Part shown: in pieces, positions 32,614 through 44,281 of the stretch
Layout: each line of letters begins with the position of its first letter
Position numbering within the stretch: the first letter of the stretch is position 1
Source of the DNA: Symsagittifera roscoffensis
Taxonomy: Eukaryota > Xenacoelomorpha > Acoela > Convolutidae
Direction: 5' to 3'
NCBI RefSeq assembly: GCF_963678635.1
Contig: NC_087063.1
Location: forward strand, 84,121,574 to 84,181,573
DNA length: 60,000 nucleotides
Notes under the pieces: model-generated
Told to the model about the DNA's origin: nothing
The model's database searches: none
What the model saw: the letters and a program-made list of their open reading frames with translations, nothing else
Program-made: the position numbers and the translations under genes

Positions 32614-32615
<2 letters not shown>
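32166..32615. other. Spacer, no gene recognised
   Basis: No splice-bounded coding stretch or repeat was identified. Confidence 0.35.

Positions 32616-32656
<41 letters not shown>
32616..32656. repeat. GA microsatellite
   Basis: A run of GA dinucleotides with a few AAA interruptions. Confidence 0.95.
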
Positions 32657-32657
<1 letters not shown>

Positions 32658-32923
32658 CACTTTATTGTTGCATCAATTTTTGCAGTTACAAAACTGCTTG
32701 TGGATGGAACAAGTGTACCTAATTCGTCCCTCCCCCTTCGAGAGGACGACGTTAGAGGCAACATATAAGCAAACACTAAAAAATTTTGTCAAAAAACATG
32801 GAACCTATAATGAAATTAGTGAGGCCACTGAAACTAACAATGCGCTTTACATGCTATAAACTCTTCCAACCAAAGCAGAAAATAAATCAACCCTCGCGTT
32901 ACTAGAAGTGTATAAAGTTGTAA

Positions 32924-33857
32924 GCATTACGAGGCCAAAGTGTGCATTTTCTGCATTGTAAGCGGAATCCGCAACAGGCCAAAATCAGATTTGTCGCGGA
33001 ATCCGCAACATTGCTACTTTTCTTTGATCTTCTATGCTGTTTTGGATTCCACAAACAAATATTTAAGTGATTATACCGTTCAAAATCGCTCAAAAAACAG
33101 GCGAATTTGCGGAATCCAGAACAGTTTGTGGAATCCACAAACAAATGATAAAACATTTGTATCGTTAAAATGAGCTGTTGCGGAACCCGCAACTGTAAGT
33201 GGAATCCTCAAATTGTATCACTAGAATAGAAATTTACTAGATTAGATCAGTGTTTGGGATTAATGGAATCCCAATTACTGACCAGTATTTGGGATTGGCG
33301 CAATCCCAAATACTGACCTAATTTGTCGATATGCTGTGTTTTCAATACACTCTCAAGTCACTTCAATACACTCTCTTGAAATTGTTCGGTGTTGTGTTTC
33401 CAAAATACTAAAAGATGACATCCACCGATTTAGGTAACCAATGTTTTAAGACTTGCTCGTGAATTCCGCTGACAACGGTTAAGTCTTTGCTTTTGAATTC
33501 CGCATTGCTAGAGATAAGAATTCCAGCTCAGCTTTTAATTGTTCATATGCAAGTTCAGTATTAAACAAAATTCGGAATCCACTTACATTTGCGGATGCCA
33601 CTTACATTTTGCGGAATCCACTGACAGTTGCGGAATCCAGAACAACTAGCTATATTTGCTTTTTGCGGAATCCGCAACAAACCAAATGTGCCGACAAAAT
33701 TTACGTTACAGGTATATGTATGGGGAATCCACTGAAAATTTGTTTGTGGAATGCACTTACAATTTGGAATATATTTTAAGACTTGGCTCTGGAATCCAGG
33801 AACATACAGACATAAAATTGTGCTCCTATCCAGTGTACAGTTTGGCCTCTTAATGAA
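32924..33857 (+). mobile_element. Palindrome-rich TIR element, both ends present (copy 2)
   Basis: Left end CATTACGAGGCCAAAGTGTG, right end GTACAGTTTGGCCTCTTAATG, which are inverted copies of each other. The interior has many GCGGAATCC / GGATTCCGC modules, plus a near-perfect palindrome about 33280-33320 (GGTCAGTATTTGGGATTG and its complement). There is no transposase-like frame, so it is non-autonomous or a foldback-type repeat. Confidence 0.85.
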
Positions 33858-36239
33858 GATACTTGAATGCAAACTACTCATCTCCTCAACTTATTGAACT
33901 GTCCATACTGGTTTCAACACATGAAATTACTAATCCTTTAACTAATACACCTAAGATGGGCACTTTATAACAAAATAGTTACAAAAAGTTTCTGCAACCC
34001 CACGTGCTATTTGAGAGCTTCAAGGATAATTTTCGAACTGAGAACGACTTTTTCTGACTATCTGTTAAACTCTTCTAAAAGGTATTCATTTCGTAGCTGA
34101 TAGCAGCAATCATCAAATCACATACAAAGACTACAAAAACAGAGCTCAGATTTTTTAATCCAAAACAACACAAACTAATCTTCTCTAATGCGTTTGGGGA
34201 AAAAGTATTTCCTCAAACTGAATCTTTAAAGGATAACTGATCACACTTAAGCGTGATATCGTTGCGCTTTTGAAAGCCAAGAACACTTTCACATAACACC
34301 CATTTTATTGATGATCTAATTTCTCTGTTTTGCGACAATTTTGCATCAGCTGAACTTTTCATTCGGCGATGTTGACAATTTTGCTTAATTTTAGCTTAAA
34401 AATCAGCATTCGTTTGCTTAAAATTAATTTTTATGGCAGGTGAAATTGATCGTTTTGAAATTGAGTGTTTTGTTGACAAATCGCTATTTGAAAAACAAAA
34501 TCATTAAAAACAATAACTGAAATAAATTCAAGAACCATCTTGAAAAAAGTAATCAATAAATAATGGAGTGCAGCTACAAAACAAAGAAAGTTGCCAAAAT
34601 CGTCAATTGTTTGTACGAATTGAAAAAAAAATCCCACAATTTTTTTTGTTATTGTTTGAAACACTTTCGGTTTAATAGAAGTAAGGCAAAAAAACCGAAA
34701 GCCAATTTTTGGACCCATTTCACCAGCGTAACAAAAAAATCAATCGCAGATTTATTTTTCTGTACTTTTCTTCGTTTTGAAGTTTAATTAGTTATTCATG
34801 GTTTATCTGAAATACTTCGGCCTTTTTACCCTTTTAATTCTGGTTTATTGTAGGAATGAATTGGCCAAGAGGTAACTTAACGCTACTTAATTATTTCAAT
34901 AACAACTGCTGTGGTCGAAAAGTATCTGGAACTTAATTGTTGCGGCCAAATTTGAATCTAACGAAATGTTTAAAATTTCTTTGAGTTTCTCTTGTTTCGA
35001 AGGAAATTTTTCTGCAGATTGCGATAGGATGTTTTGCTACGTGACTGCTGGAGCCTAGCTAGGAGAAGTTGTAACTATGGCTGCTTTTCGTATCAGGGTG
35101 ATGAATGAAAAACTGAACTTTCTGATTGCCCTCCAGTGGCTATGAAATAGGTGTACACTTCAAACTCTTAACCTTTTTGAGGAGAAAAATCATATTCTTT
35201 GTGTAGTCTTTTGACAATCTTTCTTCTTCTGCTACAAACTACGGAGTTTTTTAAATTGCAAACAGCATCGTGCAGTTAGAAAAAAGAGCTGGTCCATGGA
35301 AATTTGTGTACCAGATATTTGTGTCCCAAACAAAATTGCCCGAAATTGTTTCGCAAAAGTAATTTTGTTAAATTTACCTCATGCTCTTTATTGCCTTGAT
35401 CTGTAGAGTTGAATTGATTGGTCTAAAAACAGATTTTATGCATACCAAAAAACCATAAAAAAGTCAAAGCGACACAAAGTATTCGAAAAAAAATCAACTG
35501 AAGTTGTAAAACGCGTTTTGCGCGCGGTGCAGTCACTTATTTCGGAAGATCAGAAGTTGAGAAGATCTCAAATCGGAAATAGGCTTTGAAAGTGCGGACT
35601 TCATCAATCAGTTTATAATTTTTTATTACTGTCCAGCTCAATTTTTGAATACTGATCTGGCTTGAAAGGTTCTTGAAAAGTTTCATTTTAGGAAGTTTTT
35701 AAATCAGAAAATTTTGTGCGCAGCACAAATTATTTTAATTTGTGTTTTTCATTTCTACGACTCCCGAAACATTCTGCTGAGCTTTGAAAATTATGAGTGC
35801 CTTGCATTCACCAGCATAACGCGTTTTCTATTCAAACAGCATTGTAGGTTCTCGGACGCCCGATGGTAACACGTTGATGACAAATCCCCCTGTCGATGTC
35901 GAATCTTGGATTTTGACTAGCTCTCTTTGATGTCGAGAGTTGACCAATGTAATTATCCTCAGTATAGTTGAATATTGAATGAACTGTTTCAAGACATAGC
36001 TTTTGAAGTTTTCAAATACTTCAGTACCGCCACTCACAAGCAAGAAAGCGCCAATTTAGCATCTTCACAAACTCACCGAACTCTAGCTTACAATTGTTTG
36101 TTTTCTCCGTAGACCGGATATAACGCCAGACGCTTTGGCACAAAAGAAAGTAGCGCTAATAATTTTTTACATTTTCATTTTTAAAAAACGCGCACTTTGA
36201 CTGCTAATTCGATAACAATGAGTTCTTTTTTGTGAATTT
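33858..36239. other. Intergenic DNA, no gene recognised
   Basis: It is AT-rich with frames under 100 codons. The 95-codon minus frame at 34431-34718 is Phe-rich and lacks a domain, so it is not called. Confidence 0.4.
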
Positions 36240-37950
36240 CTATGTCGAAAGAGCTCAAAAAAGTTTTTGAATCTTCTTCCTGTTTGCCTAGAAACAATTA
36301 TTCCACAAAAAGAATTAGAACTTGTTTAACAGATGCGTTTATTTGTGTATATCTGGCTGTTCAAAACAGTCGGAGCTGTTGGAATGGTCCCTCCGCAGAT
36401 CCAACATCTGCGATTAAAAACATTTGCAGAAACACTCTTTGGTTCTGCGGTGGTGCCATCGCAGAACCACTCTGGCTGTTCAAAACACTCGGAACCGTTG
36501 GAAAGGTTTCACTGCAAAATCAACATCAGCGCTGCTAAGAATATCTAGTCGTGGAGGACTGAAAACAATTATTTATTTCGTATTGAAAGATCCAGAGTCA
36601 AAACACACTGGAAGCCGTTGTATCGCAGAACTAACATCAGCGCCACTGGAAAGATCTGGACCTGGAAAAATGAAAAAAGTTATTCAATTTGAATCGTTGG
36701 GTCCAGAGTCGAAATGAAGAAAACGCCACACTGCGTCGTTTTCAGCCACTCTGGCAGTTCAAAATCAGGAAAACGATTAGGCTCCTGTATTCTGAGCTGT
36801 CTTTCCTGTGTTTCTCCTGTCTTTCCTGTTTTTCTCCATCTGGTTGGCTGACTAGTTTGAGATCTTTGCTGCAATTGAGATCTTTGCCCCTTTTAAGTCT
36901 CTTAGGATAGAAACAATTGTTCGACAATGTCGCTCATCTGCACCGACGCCTTTTTACACTAAAAAAACTCCCGGTCTCTCATCACAACGTAAAAGCGTAA
37001 AAAAAACTCTGAATAATAATTCAATCAATTCAAACTTTAGGAAAACTAATTGGAAACGATATTGTGTTAATAGATACAGCATTTATGATTAGATAGCTTA
37101 CATTAGTTTTACGGGTGGCTGGAAAAAAAATCATTTTTCAGCTTTTCAAAGTTTTTTGTCATATGTTTCAAAAACATCACTTTTGCACTGATTTGAGTAT
37201 TTGCATCAAGCTGAAATTACGTCACACTTATGCAGTTTTTCCATTTTTGTATCTACAAGTCGCTAGCATATACTTAACAAACTCTCTTAACGGACTTTGA
37301 GAATTATGTTAACTCCTAAAGAAAAACAGAAAGTGAAACTACTCGTTTGCAAAAACTGAATGTTGATAAAGTAAAATAACAAGTTCATAAATTAATTTTG
37401 GGGAAAGTACAGCAGCTGCAATTTCAAATTTTTTCTAAATAACAAGTTCATAAATTAATTTTGGGGAAAGTACAGCAGCTGCAATTTCAAATGTTTACTT
37501 GGCAGGAATATTGAAGTTATCATCAATCAAATTTCTACTTGATAGAGGGTCTGCGGGATTTTGCAAGAAAGATATGCAAGATCTGCATTCCAGACACACA
37601 TCATGATACTGCTAAACATTCAATTCTTCCGACATCAAGAAGGTGGGACCAAAATTCATCCTCAGTGACAATTTAAAACTCATTTTTAATTTTTGTATAG
37701 TTTTTGACTAGTTGAACTGCAACCTAAAACAATATTCTGACAAGGAACTTGGAATGCAAATCTTGAGCATTGCATTATCGTGCATTCTCTGTATCAGGTA
37801 TTATTTTGCCAGGGACAAAATTAATCTGCATTCCAAGTAAAATTTTGAACTTGCAGTCTCTGAATTTTTTTATCCAATGTTCACTTTAAATTGAGTTATT
37901 TTGCTTAAAATATTTCAGTGAGCTTACAAAAACTTTTCATTGTTAAGCAC
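36240..37950. repeat. Left copy of a diverged 1.5-kb tandem duplication
   Basis: Anchors shared with the right copy: TTTCAGCCACTCTGGCAGTT (36742 and 38230), ATTACGTCAC (37215) against ATCACGTCACC (38716), and CATCAATCAAATTTCTACTTG (37519) against CATCACTAAAACTTCTACTT (38978). Inside the left copy the phrase CGGAGCTGTTGG / CGGAACCGTTGG also recurs every about 120 bases (36370-36510). Confidence 0.75.
37378..37493. repeat. 60-bp tandem duplication
   Basis: TAACAAGTTCATAAATTAAT with the following TTTTGGGGAAAGTACAGCAG occurs twice in a row, almost unchanged, so it is recent. Confidence 0.95.
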
Positions 37951-38039
37951 TAGTGCAATTTACCGTTATTTGCTTCAGTTTAGGACAAACATGCATTGTA
38001 AAACACGCTACGTGTTGCAATGCTTCCACACAAAGTATT

Positions 38040-39350
38040 CGAACTTGTTCGAAAGATGAGTGTATGGTGTATATCTGAGAGAACACACACGGAATCGTTG
38101 GAAAAATGCCATCGCAGAATCAATCATCAGCGCCGCTAACAAGATGTAGTCTTGAAAGAACAAATTTTTATTCATTTCGTATCGTTAGGTCCAGAGTATA
38201 TTGAAGAAAACACAAGCTATTGTGCGTGATTTCAGCCACTCTGGCAGTTCAAATTCATTTAAACGTTTTGGTTCCTATAGTCTGGGCCGCCTTTCCTGTT
38301 TTGCTCTGTTAAGAGTCCTCTGATTGGCTGAAAGAGTCAAGATGACTGACTCAAGATAACTGTTGCAGTTTCTCTGTTTCTATCTCAGGAAAAAACAGTT
38401 GTTCTATTTGTACCTGCGTGAAACTCCAAGTATCTTGGAACAGCCTAAGAAAAATCTAAATCTAACAATTCATGAAATTTAAGTGGTAACTATATTGTTG
38501 CAAAAAAACACACATGTTTTGACTAGACATTTTACATGAGTTTTAAGGGGGCTCAGAAAAAACTTCTTTTCTTCACTTTTTTTAAGTTTCTTGCCATAGT
38601 TTTTTTTTAAAAAAAAGTTCAATTAGACCCGATGTGAATTTTTGAATATTTTTGAAAACACTGCCATACTTTATAAATTTGTTTTGAACACGATATGAGT
38701 TTTTTCGTCAGGATGAAATCACGTCACCCTGATGCAAATATTCAAGTTAGAATTTCTATTATTCGCTAGCAGATACTTAGCAACTCTCCGATTGGACTTT
38801 GTAACTTATCTTTCCCGCTAAACGAAAGAAAGAAAATGAAACTGTTTTGGTGCATAAAAATGAAGGTTTCTTAGGAAATCAGAGATTTTTTCTCTAGTTA
38901 CCATAATTTTAAATCAAAATTGAGAAAAGGCAGAAGCTGCAAATTCAGATGCTTACTTGGAGGACTAGCGAAATTATCATCACTAAAACTTCTACTTGAT
39001 ATAGGCTGAATGCGCAGGATTTTGCAATATAGCTATGCAAGATTTTCATTCCAGACAGCACGTCAAAATTTTACCACAAGTTTCAATTCATCCGACATCA
39101 ACTACAAGGGACGAAAAAGATTCCTCATTATTTGCTTTTTAAATTTCATTTCAAATTGTTATTTAATTTTTTATTATGATGAACTGCTACGTCATGCAAT
39201 CTTCTGACAAGCAATAGAATTGTTTGCAAGGCATTTTTTGGGTATGGAGGTCAACCCGGGTAACCAAAACAGTTTGATGTTAAAATTTACAGCTCAACTT
39301 CATTATTTTTTTTCATAAATCGCCACAAAGCATTTAATGACTTTCATTGT
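38040..39350. repeat. Right copy of the diverged 1.5-kb tandem duplication
   Basis: It follows the order of 36.5-37.95 kb with many substitutions and indels. No frame is conserved between copies, so a duplicated gene is unlikely; the shared element may be an exonless repeat. Confidence 0.7.
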
Positions 39351-39577
39351 TGAGCACTAAGGTAATTTATGATTATTTTTTCGTTTGTAGATGGTTAAAT
39401 AAATTCGTCCAAAAAATTTTTCTTTAAAATGTCGAATAAGTTTTTATTTAAAAAGTCATCGCAAGCTTTAACCTTCCGTTACTTTTTTCGAGAGTCATAA
39501 CCACAAAACAGTTTGCATCAGATTTACTTTTAATGCATACGAAGTCGATGTTTTTTGAGTCAGCTGATACATTTCAA

Positions 39578-39865
39578 CAAGGGCGGTTCTATGATTTTCT
39601 CGAGGGGGGGGCAAAATTTTGAAAAAATAGGTCAAAAAAGGCGTTTTAGGCACTTTTTGGAAATTTTGACCAAAAAATCGCATTTTTTCAGCGCGCGCTC
39701 CCCTTCAAAATTAGTGTATATTGGCGCCAAAGGCGCCTTTAGAAAATTTTTAGGGTCCATCAGCAAAATTGCATATTTCAAAATAGTACAAAGGGAGACC
39801 CTTTGGGTAGCGACAGGGGGTCAAATCCCTGAAAGAGGGAGGCGTCCCCCCTAAATCTGCCCCTG
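39578..39865 (+). mobile_element. TIR mini-element with internal deletion, about 288 bp
   Basis: It starts CAAGGGCGGTTCTATGATTT and ends CCTAAATCTGCCCCTG. It lacks the GTCGACC block present in longer copies; the rest is in family order. Confidence 0.85.
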
Positions 39866-40490
39866 CATATCAGCGAAAAAAAGTCTGTCCATTTTTGAAA
39901 ATGTTCTTTGCTTTGCTACACGCTACGTAAAGTATAAGGTGATACGTGTCATTAAGACCAAAAGCTTTTCCTTAATTTGCTTCTGAATAGTTTCTGAGCT
40001 GAGTTAATTTGCCGCTTAATCGTTAAAAGAGGGAAATAAAAATGTAGTGTGAATTAGGGAGGAGCGTTAGTTGGTCATTTATGTAGTTTTCAAATCTCCA
40101 TGATTTTCACTATAACTAAAAATCTATTGGTTAGATTTTCAAGTAATTGTTTCATTGGTCATTTGTATGCTTTGCGAGATTTAGGTGAGTTAAAGTGTGT
40201 CAAAATTAAATCATATTCTCTTTTGGCTATAATTTGGGTCACTGTTATTGTCTAAGCCAACAAACCAAAAACTCTCTTTTTTGAGCTGCTAAGCATAATT
40301 CGAAAAGGCAAGCGTTTCTTTTCTGCGTTTTTATAAATTTTTAGGGTTTATAGGGCCAGTTATACTGATATAAAAAAGTTTAGTTTTGTAAGTGGCCATA
40401 GGATTTTCACTAAAGTTACTATGGATCAATTTTGTATGCCACAAACGTCACTATTATAGCATTTATTGTTTGTTGTTTGCTTTTTTACAA
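39866..40490. other. Intron or 5' flank of the PAN-like exon
   Basis: No exon was found. A T-rich tract (TTTGCTTTTTTACAAAG) leads into the acceptor at its right end. Confidence 0.4.
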
Positions 40491-40492
40491 AG

Positions 40493-40940
40493 AGTGCATG
40501 TGTTCAACGACCAGAGAAAATCGGCGAAATTGGAAAAAGTGACGCCATTGATGAGTTTCCAAATTGAACCCAATCGGGAGTACCAATGCACAATGCAATG
40601 CGCAGGCCATCCCCAATGTATATCGATCAACATATGTGAAGGGTCGTTGTGCTTCCTAAATGGTGGGGATGTTTTTACGGAAGGAACAGAGTTATCTACA
40701 GATACAAATTGTGTCTATATTGGTATGAAAAGAGACGAAATTCCAGCTTGCGAAGAGAGAAGTGAAGTGAAAATGATAAGTGACGAAAGTGCGACTGTCT
40801 GCGGAGTAGCCGAGAAGCGAACAGATGCGCAATGGGCCGAGTGGAGTTACGAGGACGAACTTCTTCCAGATGAATGGCTCAGGCATCAGCCATACAATCT
40901 CCCCCACTATCTTGTGAAAAATATTATATTACAGATTTGA
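40493..40940 (+). CDS. Terminal exon of a secreted PAN/apple-like Cys-rich protein
   Basis: The exon follows acceptor TTTTTTACAAAG (AG at 40491-40492 or 40493-40494) and ends with TGA at 40938-40940. The frame has no ATG upstream, which argues for an earlier exon carrying the start and signal peptide. The core YQCTMQCAGHPQCISINICE, SLCFLNGG and DTNCVYIGMKRDEIPACEE has the Cys spacing of PAN/apple domains (C-x3-C, H-x-x-C, C, LC-type, then Cys near the domain end), which bind proteins or carbohydrates outside the cell. The tail (AEKRTDAQWAEWSYEDELLP to NIILQI) is acidic and Trp-rich. The same-strand lectin-like gene is 4.6 kb downstream but is separated by a poly(A) signal. The family is inferred from Cys pattern only. 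Confidence 0.75.
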
Positions 40941-40997
40941 AGTTTCAGAAACCAACTTTGAGGAAAGTCTGAACTGATTCAGCCAACAATGGAAGTT

Positions 40998-41003
40998 AAT
41001 AAA
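40998..41003 (+). terminator. Poly(A) signal after the PAN-like exon
   Basis: AATAAA lies 58 bases after the stop codon and supports this being the 3' end of a transcript. Confidence 0.65.
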
Positions 41004-41089
41004 GATTAATTTTAAGTAAATACTTTTGTCCAAACTGCTTTCTTTATACCGTATCAAGTTTCAAAGTTAAAGAAAAAAGATAGAGGGAA

Positions 41090-41290
41090 GTTGTTCAGGT
41101 GGATTTCATTGAGAGGAAGGGGGGATTGTACGATTGATGGTGGCTTAGATACGAGAAGGCAGTCTGTTTGTATGGCAGTCATACAGTGGAAACTAATTGC
41201 ACGCCGGATGTTGCCGAAATCACCCGTCTTGTCAGCTGGGTCGTTCCAGTCATGAAGACTCTCCCTTTTGCCAACGCAGTAGGGTACAAA
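41090..41290 (-). other. GC-richer island with open frames, possible exon or pseudoexon
   Basis: The minus frame reads CVGKRESLHDWNDPADKTGD, then FHCMTAIQTDC, and stays open for about 65 codons; a plus frame is also open over 41101-41260. The WND string resembles the calcium-site tripeptide of C-type lectins, but the fold's other marks are missing. No clear splice donor is seen. Function unknown. Confidence 0.2.
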
Positions 41291-41394
41291 ATGATACTTT
41301 TATTTCTCATTATATGACCCAGCCAAGAAAAATAACTTAAAAAAGTAGCATGTATTTCTTAAGCAGGAGAAAAACTGCGGTTTTTCAGACAAAA

Positions 41395-41594
41395 CTGTTC
41401 AGAAAATGCCTAAAAACTCCTTTTTTGGCCTTTTTTTAAATTCGCCTGCGGCGCAAAAAAAATGGAACCAGAACAGGGTACTTATTTGTGATTTTGGAGG
41501 GCTCTGAAAATTAATTTGATGGGCCTAATAATGAAAAAGTAAAAAACTTTTGAAAACACGCCCCTCACTCAAGAAATTCGTAGACCCGCCCCTG
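41395..41594 (-). mobile_element. TIR mini-element fragment, reverse
   Basis: It ends GTAGACCCGCCCCTG, and the interior AAAATGCCTAAAAACTCC plus the GGCGCAAAAAAAA region match the family's left half. The other half is missing. Confidence 0.65.
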
Positions 41595-41708
41595 TATAGT
41601 TCTACTCAAAATCAAAATATAGAGAAAACTTTTTCTTTTATTATCGCCAGAAAATTTGAAGTTTTGGCACACAAAAACAAAAATACAAATTTCTGGAAAA
41701 AAAATCAA

Positions 41709-41897
41709 TGTATTTTTTGATTATTTTATTCCGGAATACCCGCACTGAAGTTTCATGGATGAGGATTATACAAGATTTTCATTGTCAGTCTCTTGCCCCT
41801 CATGTATTTTTTGATTATTTTATTCCGGAATACCCGCACTGAAGTTTCATGGATGAGGATTATACAAGATTTTCATTGTCAGTCTCTTGCCCCTCAA
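41709..41897. repeat. 94-bp tandem duplication
   Basis: TGTATTTTTTGATTATTTTA through TCAGTCTCTTGCCCCTCA occurs twice with period 94 and almost no differences. Confidence 0.95.
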
Positions 41898-42009
41898 CGC
41901 ATTATAGTTGACTTTTAGGTCAAACCAACCCGCTCCCCCTTGTGGGGACTGCTTCTTAAGGAAACGCCCTACCATTTCGATCCTGCCTCCCAGCACCAGT
42001 TTGCCACAA

Positions 42010-42300
42010 CCTAAGATTTACAAACCCCCCCCCCCTATATTACTCGCTCCCCCACGTTAAGCACCTCCCACCTACGTGAGAAGAGGGGTGAAATTTTAGT
42101 GGACCTTAAACTCGGAGAGGGGATAAATTGAAACGTTAGGAGGGAGGAAGGGAGTGTGTGTGGTGGGGGAGGGAGTCTGGAATGACGTTTGGTGTTTGGG
42201 GGGGGGGGGGGGGTGGGAGGATTGATTATTAGAGATTTTTGTGGGGAGTTGGGGGTGTGTAATTTGGGAAAAGGGGGTAGACGGGGATAAACAAGATTAT
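42010..42300. repeat. G-rich low-complexity tract with long G-run
   Basis: It contains a run of about 16 G at 42200-42215 and many GGG/GGGG groups (AGGAGGGAGGAAGGGAGTG, GGTGGGGGAGGGAG), and a C-run at 42027-42035. It could form G-quadruplexes on the plus strand. The minus-strand frame across it is Pro-rich only because of composition. Confidence 0.8.
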
Positions 42301-42514
42301 TTGGGTCTTGGTTTTGCAGAATTGTGCAAAAATTGGTGTAAGCATACCAGATTTGCAAAACGGATTTAATGAACAAAAAAATCGATTATAACGAAACAAA
42401 AACAAAAAATAGATTATATCGATTTTTTTGGATTATAATGGATTTTGAATATTGAAAACTATCGATTAAACTCCCCAAACATCCATTCTCATTATTAAAT
42501 GGTTCAAGTAAATC

Positions 42515-42926
42515 CAGGCGCGGATCAAGGAATTTCTTGAGGGGGCGCGGATTTTCAAAACAAAAATTGAAAATTTTGTCGACCTTTTTTTTAGGTCGAG
42601 CAAATTGATTTTCTGAGCTCTCCCAAATCACTATAAAGACCCCATTTCGACTAAATTTCTGCAATTTTTCTAAAAACAGGCCAAGAAAGGCGTTTTTAGG
42701 CACTTTTTTTAAAAATATTGACCAAAAAATTGCGTTTTTTCGGCGCACGCTCCCCCTTCAAATTTAGTATATATTGGCGCCAAGGGTGCCTTTAGAAAAA
42801 ATTTAGGGTCAGCCAGAAATGGATATCTCAAAATAGCATAAAGGGGGACCCTTTGGGTCGGCAGGGGGTCGAAACTCTAAGGAAGGGGCGTCCGCCCCCC
42901 CCCCCCCCCCCCTAAATCCGCTACTG
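42515..42926 (+). mobile_element. TIR mini-element, full length, about 412 bp
   Basis: It runs from CAGGCGCGGATCAAGGAATT to CCTAAATCCGCTACTG, with GTCGACCTTTTTTTTAGGTC, CAAATTGATTTTCTGAGCTC, CGGCGCACGCTCCCC and ATTGGCGCCAAGG inside. A C-run of about 16 sits before the right end. It best resembles the 402-bp satellite unit. Confidence 0.87.
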
Positions 42927-42989
42927 AGTAAATCGTTGCCGAGTTAATCGTTGCCGAACTTTTGCCGATATATACCATTATAATTACTA

Positions 42990-44281
42990 TTAAGAGGCCA
43001 AACTGTGCACTAGATAGGTTTGTGTCTGTATGTTTCTGGATTCCAATGACAAACCTTTAAGCATGTTTCAAAATGTCAGTGGATTCCACTTACAAAACTT
43101 CCGTGGATTCCGCGTACAAAAGTTGACCACCCATTTATTGTGCCGCGGATTCCGCAACAAGCGAATATAGCTAGTCGTTCTGGGATCCGCAACTGTAAGT
43201 GAATTCCACAAAATATAAGTGGAATCCGCAAATGTAAGTGGAATCCGCAAATGTGAGCGGATTCCGCAAACTGTAAGTTGATTCAGAATTTTTTTATTAC
43301 TGAACTTGCATGGGAACAATTAAAATCTAGAGCTGGATTACTCATCTGTAGCAATGCGGAATTCAAAGGCAAGGACTTAACCATTGTCAGTGGAATCACG
43401 AAAAAATCTCAAGACATTTGTTAACTAAATCGGTGGATGTCACCTTTTAATATTTTGGAAAAACATCACCGAATAAGTTCAAAATTTGGAGTCATTGGGT
43501 TGAGAGTATGGAAATACAACAAATAGCATATCACCAAACTAGGCCAGTATTTGGGATTGCGTTAATCCCAAATACTGATTTGGAAGCATAACGCAGAATA
43601 AGTTCAATATTTGTAGTCATTGGGTTGAGTGTATGGGAACACAACACACAGCATATTGTCAATTTAGAACAGTATTTGGGGTTGCATCAGTATTTGGGAT
43701 CGAAGTTGAGTTCGCAGTAGGTCAGTATTTGGGATCGAAATTGAGATCGAAGTTGACAGGATTTGCGATCGAAGTTGGTGTGACAGGAATTCAGACTAAA
43801 CGTTTGGTATTTCAACTGGTAGTTGATCATTGTAGTAATTGAGATTGATTATTCTGGTGACCAGTAAATAAAAGATATAATTTTAAACGCTATACCACAC
43901 ATATACATATATGTAAACGGAATCCTGAAACAAAAAGCGGAATCCACTTACAATTTGCGGATTCCACGGACACGTTGCGGATTCCGCTTACTGTTGTGGG
44001 ATCCGCAACAGCTCAATTCAGCTATACAAATGTCTTATTATTTGTTTGTGGATTCAACAAACTGTTCTGGATTCTGCAAGTACGGTTGCGGATTCCCCAA
44101 AATCGCCTATTTTCGTAGCGATTTTGCGCAGTACAGTATCTTAGGTATTTTTTGTGGAATCTAAAACAGCGAAGAAGATCAAAGAAAAGTAGCAAAGTTG
44201 CGGATTCCTAGACAAATCTGATTTTGGCCTGTAGCGGAATCCGCTTACAATGCACAGAATGCACAGTTTGGCCTCGTAATG
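42990..44281 (-). mobile_element. Palindrome-rich TIR element, both ends present (copy 3)
   Basis: Ends are TTAAGAGGCCAAACTGTGCA and TGCACAGTTTGGCCTCGTAA. Its left end matches the right end of copy 2 and vice versa, so it is inverted relative to that copy. The interior has strings of GTAAGTGGAATCCGCAAATG and GCGGATTCCGCAA, and a CAGTATTTGGGAT module repeated about five times between 43545 and 43740, one pair as a hairpin (CAGTATTTGGGATTGCG / TTAATCCCAAATACTG). Confidence 0.85.

Noticed and set aside
34431-34718. 95-codon Phe-rich minus frame
   Set aside because: AT-driven composition, no domain, no splice sites; a chance frame.
41090-41290. WND string as proof of another C-type lectin exon
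   Set aside because: The rest of the fold's marks and a splice donor are absent, so it is listed only as a weak island.
42035-42376. Pro-rich minus-strand frame of 113 codons
   Set aside because: It results from the G-rich tract; low complexity and no splice or start support.
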